Shown piece after piece: positions 62,931 through 64,000 of a stretch of DNA of 64,000 nt (the first letter of the stretch is position 1; each line of letters opens with the position of its first letter). This DNA comes from Actinomyces urinae (GTDB lineage: Bacteria > Actinomycetota > Actinomycetes > Actinomycetales > Actinomycetaceae): contig NZ_LT632547.1 of assembly GCF_900119695.1 (NCBI RefSeq), forward strand, positions 1,178,001 through 1,242,000, in the 5' to 3' direction. The notes beneath the pieces were generated by a model. It was given only the letters and a program-made list of their open reading frames with translations, searched no databases and was not told where the DNA came from. The translations under genes and the position numbers were made by a program.

Positions 62931-64000
62931 TAGCTCTCCTTAGTGGCAGCCGTTGTTGGTGAGCTGGTTCCAGATTCAGATGGTTTAGTTTCCCCCGTTT
63001 TGCTAGTCGTTTCAGTTGTCGAAGTTGTCTTACTGTTCTTCGCTGTACGCTTTAGGGATTCAACGTACTGGTTGATTTCCTCCATGGAAGATCTGCGTAC
63101 AGGCTCTTGTAGACGCGTTCTTTCAACAGGGAGGAGATCTGTAGCCTTGAGCTCGGTTAGTTCAACTGGGTGAGATAGCTCGAACGGGCCAACCGCCTGC
63201 GGAATACCCTGGAAGATGACAACCTGGTCTTCCACCAATTGCGCGTAATACTGGGTTTGTGACCAAACATATCCGCCCCACGCACCCAGAATGACCAGCG
63301 TTGCAGCGATTAGAGCGAAGAAGGGTTTAACCCAGGATCTTGGTTTCGAGTCTTCGGGTTCTTCCTCATCGATCATGGTTTCTCGCGGGGCGAGGTTAGC
63401 GGCACGTGCGGCAGCGCCTCCGCCTCCGCGGCTAGGAAGGTTGCGGTCAATCGCTGCGGCGCCCACTACCTGGGGGGTTGGCACGTCGATGGAGCCGGCG
63501 GGTACGACGTCAGCGATCACGCATGTGATGTTGTCGGGCCCGCCCCCTCGCAGGGCGAGGTTGATTAGTTCTTCGGCGCATTCGCCAGGATCGTCGATGG
63601 TGGAGAGCGTTTCGATGATGGTGTCGGCGGAAACCACGCCAGACAGCCCGTCGGAGCACAGCAACCACCGGTCGCCTACCACGGCTTCGCGCACGGATTC
63701 GTCGGGCACAACGTCAGAGTCGGAGTCGCCAAGAATACGCAGCACGATCGAACGCTGTGGGTGGTTTTCAGCCTCTTCTGGCGTGATTTGCCCGGTTTGG
63801 ATGAGGTATTGCACAAACGAGTGGTCGGTGGTGACCTGCGTGAGGTTGTCGCCGCGAAGCACGTATGCGCGCGAGTCACCGATGTGCACCATCGCAAGTT
63901 TTGACCCGGACCGCATGAGGGCAATGCAGGTGGTGCCAAGGCCTTGCAGTTTCGGGTCGTTCTTTGAGCGTTCAATCAGCTCCTCGTGCGCCGCATTAAG
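62930..64000 (-). CDS. pstP: PP2C-type Ser/Thr phosphatase PstP (5' end outside the window)
   Basis: The frame is open to position 64000; 357 codons minus the stop are visible and the N-terminal part is missing. The visible part starts within the PP2C domain (VHIGDSRAYVLRGDNL, LLCSDGLSGVV, GGPDNITCVI with metal-binding Asp). A membrane span follows (WVKPFFALIAATLVILGAWG), then an extracellular region and a Thr/Ser/Glu-rich tail. It reverses PknA/PknB phosphorylation and heads or nearly heads this leftward operon. Confidence 0.95.
   Translation of the reverse strand, partial: LNAAHEELIERSKNDPKLQGLGTTCIALMRSGSKLAMVHIGDSRAYVLRGDNLTQVTTDHSFVQYLIQTGQITPEEAENHPQRSIVLRILGDSDSDVVPDESVREAVVGDRWLLCSDGLSGVVSADTIIETLSTIDDPGECAEELINLALRGGGPDNITCVIADVVPAGSIDVPTPQVVGAAAIDRNLPSRGGGGAAARAANLAPRETMIDEEEPEDSKPRSWVKPFFALIAATLVILGAWGGYVWSQTQYYAQLVEDQVVIFQGIPQAVGPFELSHPVELTELKATDLLPVERTRLQEPVRRSSMEEINQYVESLKRTAKNSKTTSTTETTSKTGETKPSESGTSSPTTAATKES

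Noticed and set aside
1-64000. CRISPR arrays, insertion sequences, prophage genes, rRNA
   Set aside because: No regularly spaced repeats, transposase, integrase, phage structural gene or rRNA sequence was found on reading the window.

Overview
The window is chromosomal DNA from a moderately GC-rich actinobacterium, most likely in or near the Actinomycetaceae. This rests on gene order: cca / nudix / DUF6049 / murJ / trxB-trxA / parB-parA / rsmG / jag / yidC / yidD / rnpA / rpmH / dnaA / dnaN / recF / DUF721 / gyrB / gyrA / DUF3566 / tRNA-Ile / tRNA-Ala, then ppiA-rhomboid, crgA, sortase and pstP-rodA-pbpA-pknA-pknB. This is the origin-proximal layout known from Mycobacterium and relatives. The genus is not certain.

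Layout. 1-2065: a cut-off lipoprotein, an alpha/beta hydrolase and a GT2 glycosyltransferase. 2187-7003: a four-gene 2-oxoacid:ferredoxin oxidoreductase operon (porG, porA, porB and a GltD-like flavoprotein with a PorD-like ferredoxin tail), which suggests anaerobic or facultative metabolism. 7330-9545: pyridoxine kinase and dnaB. 9546-9896: a cluster of DnaA boxes upstream of dnaB. 9897-13079: a MATE exporter and rpsF-ssb-rpsR-rplI. 13182-17086: a class A PBP and the CCA-adding enzyme. 17154-27034: nudix, DUF6049, murJ, an unusual acidic/TM/discoidin-like protein, trxB, trxA, an aminotransferase and a Ddl-like ATP-grasp. 27035-27791: no genes, three perfect parS sites; a fourth lies inside parB. 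27792-33638: parB, parA, rsmG, jag, yidC, yidD, rnpA and rpmH, transcribed leftward. 33639-44479: dnaA, oriC, dnaN, recF, dciA, gyrB, gyrA and DUF3566, transcribed rightward.

44938-52540 is accessory DNA placed between tRNA-Ala and the conserved rhomboid/ppiA pair. It carries a Fbp/Afu-type ABC transporter (binding protein, fused permease, ATPase), a 2H phosphoesterase and a LacI-family regulator, followed by a 5'-truncated GH97 glycoside hydrolase facing the other way. A strong promoter with an 18-bp LacI-type palindrome at its expected start point lies directly before the transporter. This suggests that sugar or sugar-phosphate, rather than iron, controls the operon. It is the least ordinary part of the window.

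52543-64000 returns to the core: rhomboid protease, cyclophilin, an uncharacterised membrane-anchored helical protein, CrgA, DUF881, class E sortase, a small membrane protein, and the leftward pstP-rodA-pbpA-pknA-pknB operon for peptidoglycan synthesis and its Ser/Thr-kinase control. pstP is cut by the window end.
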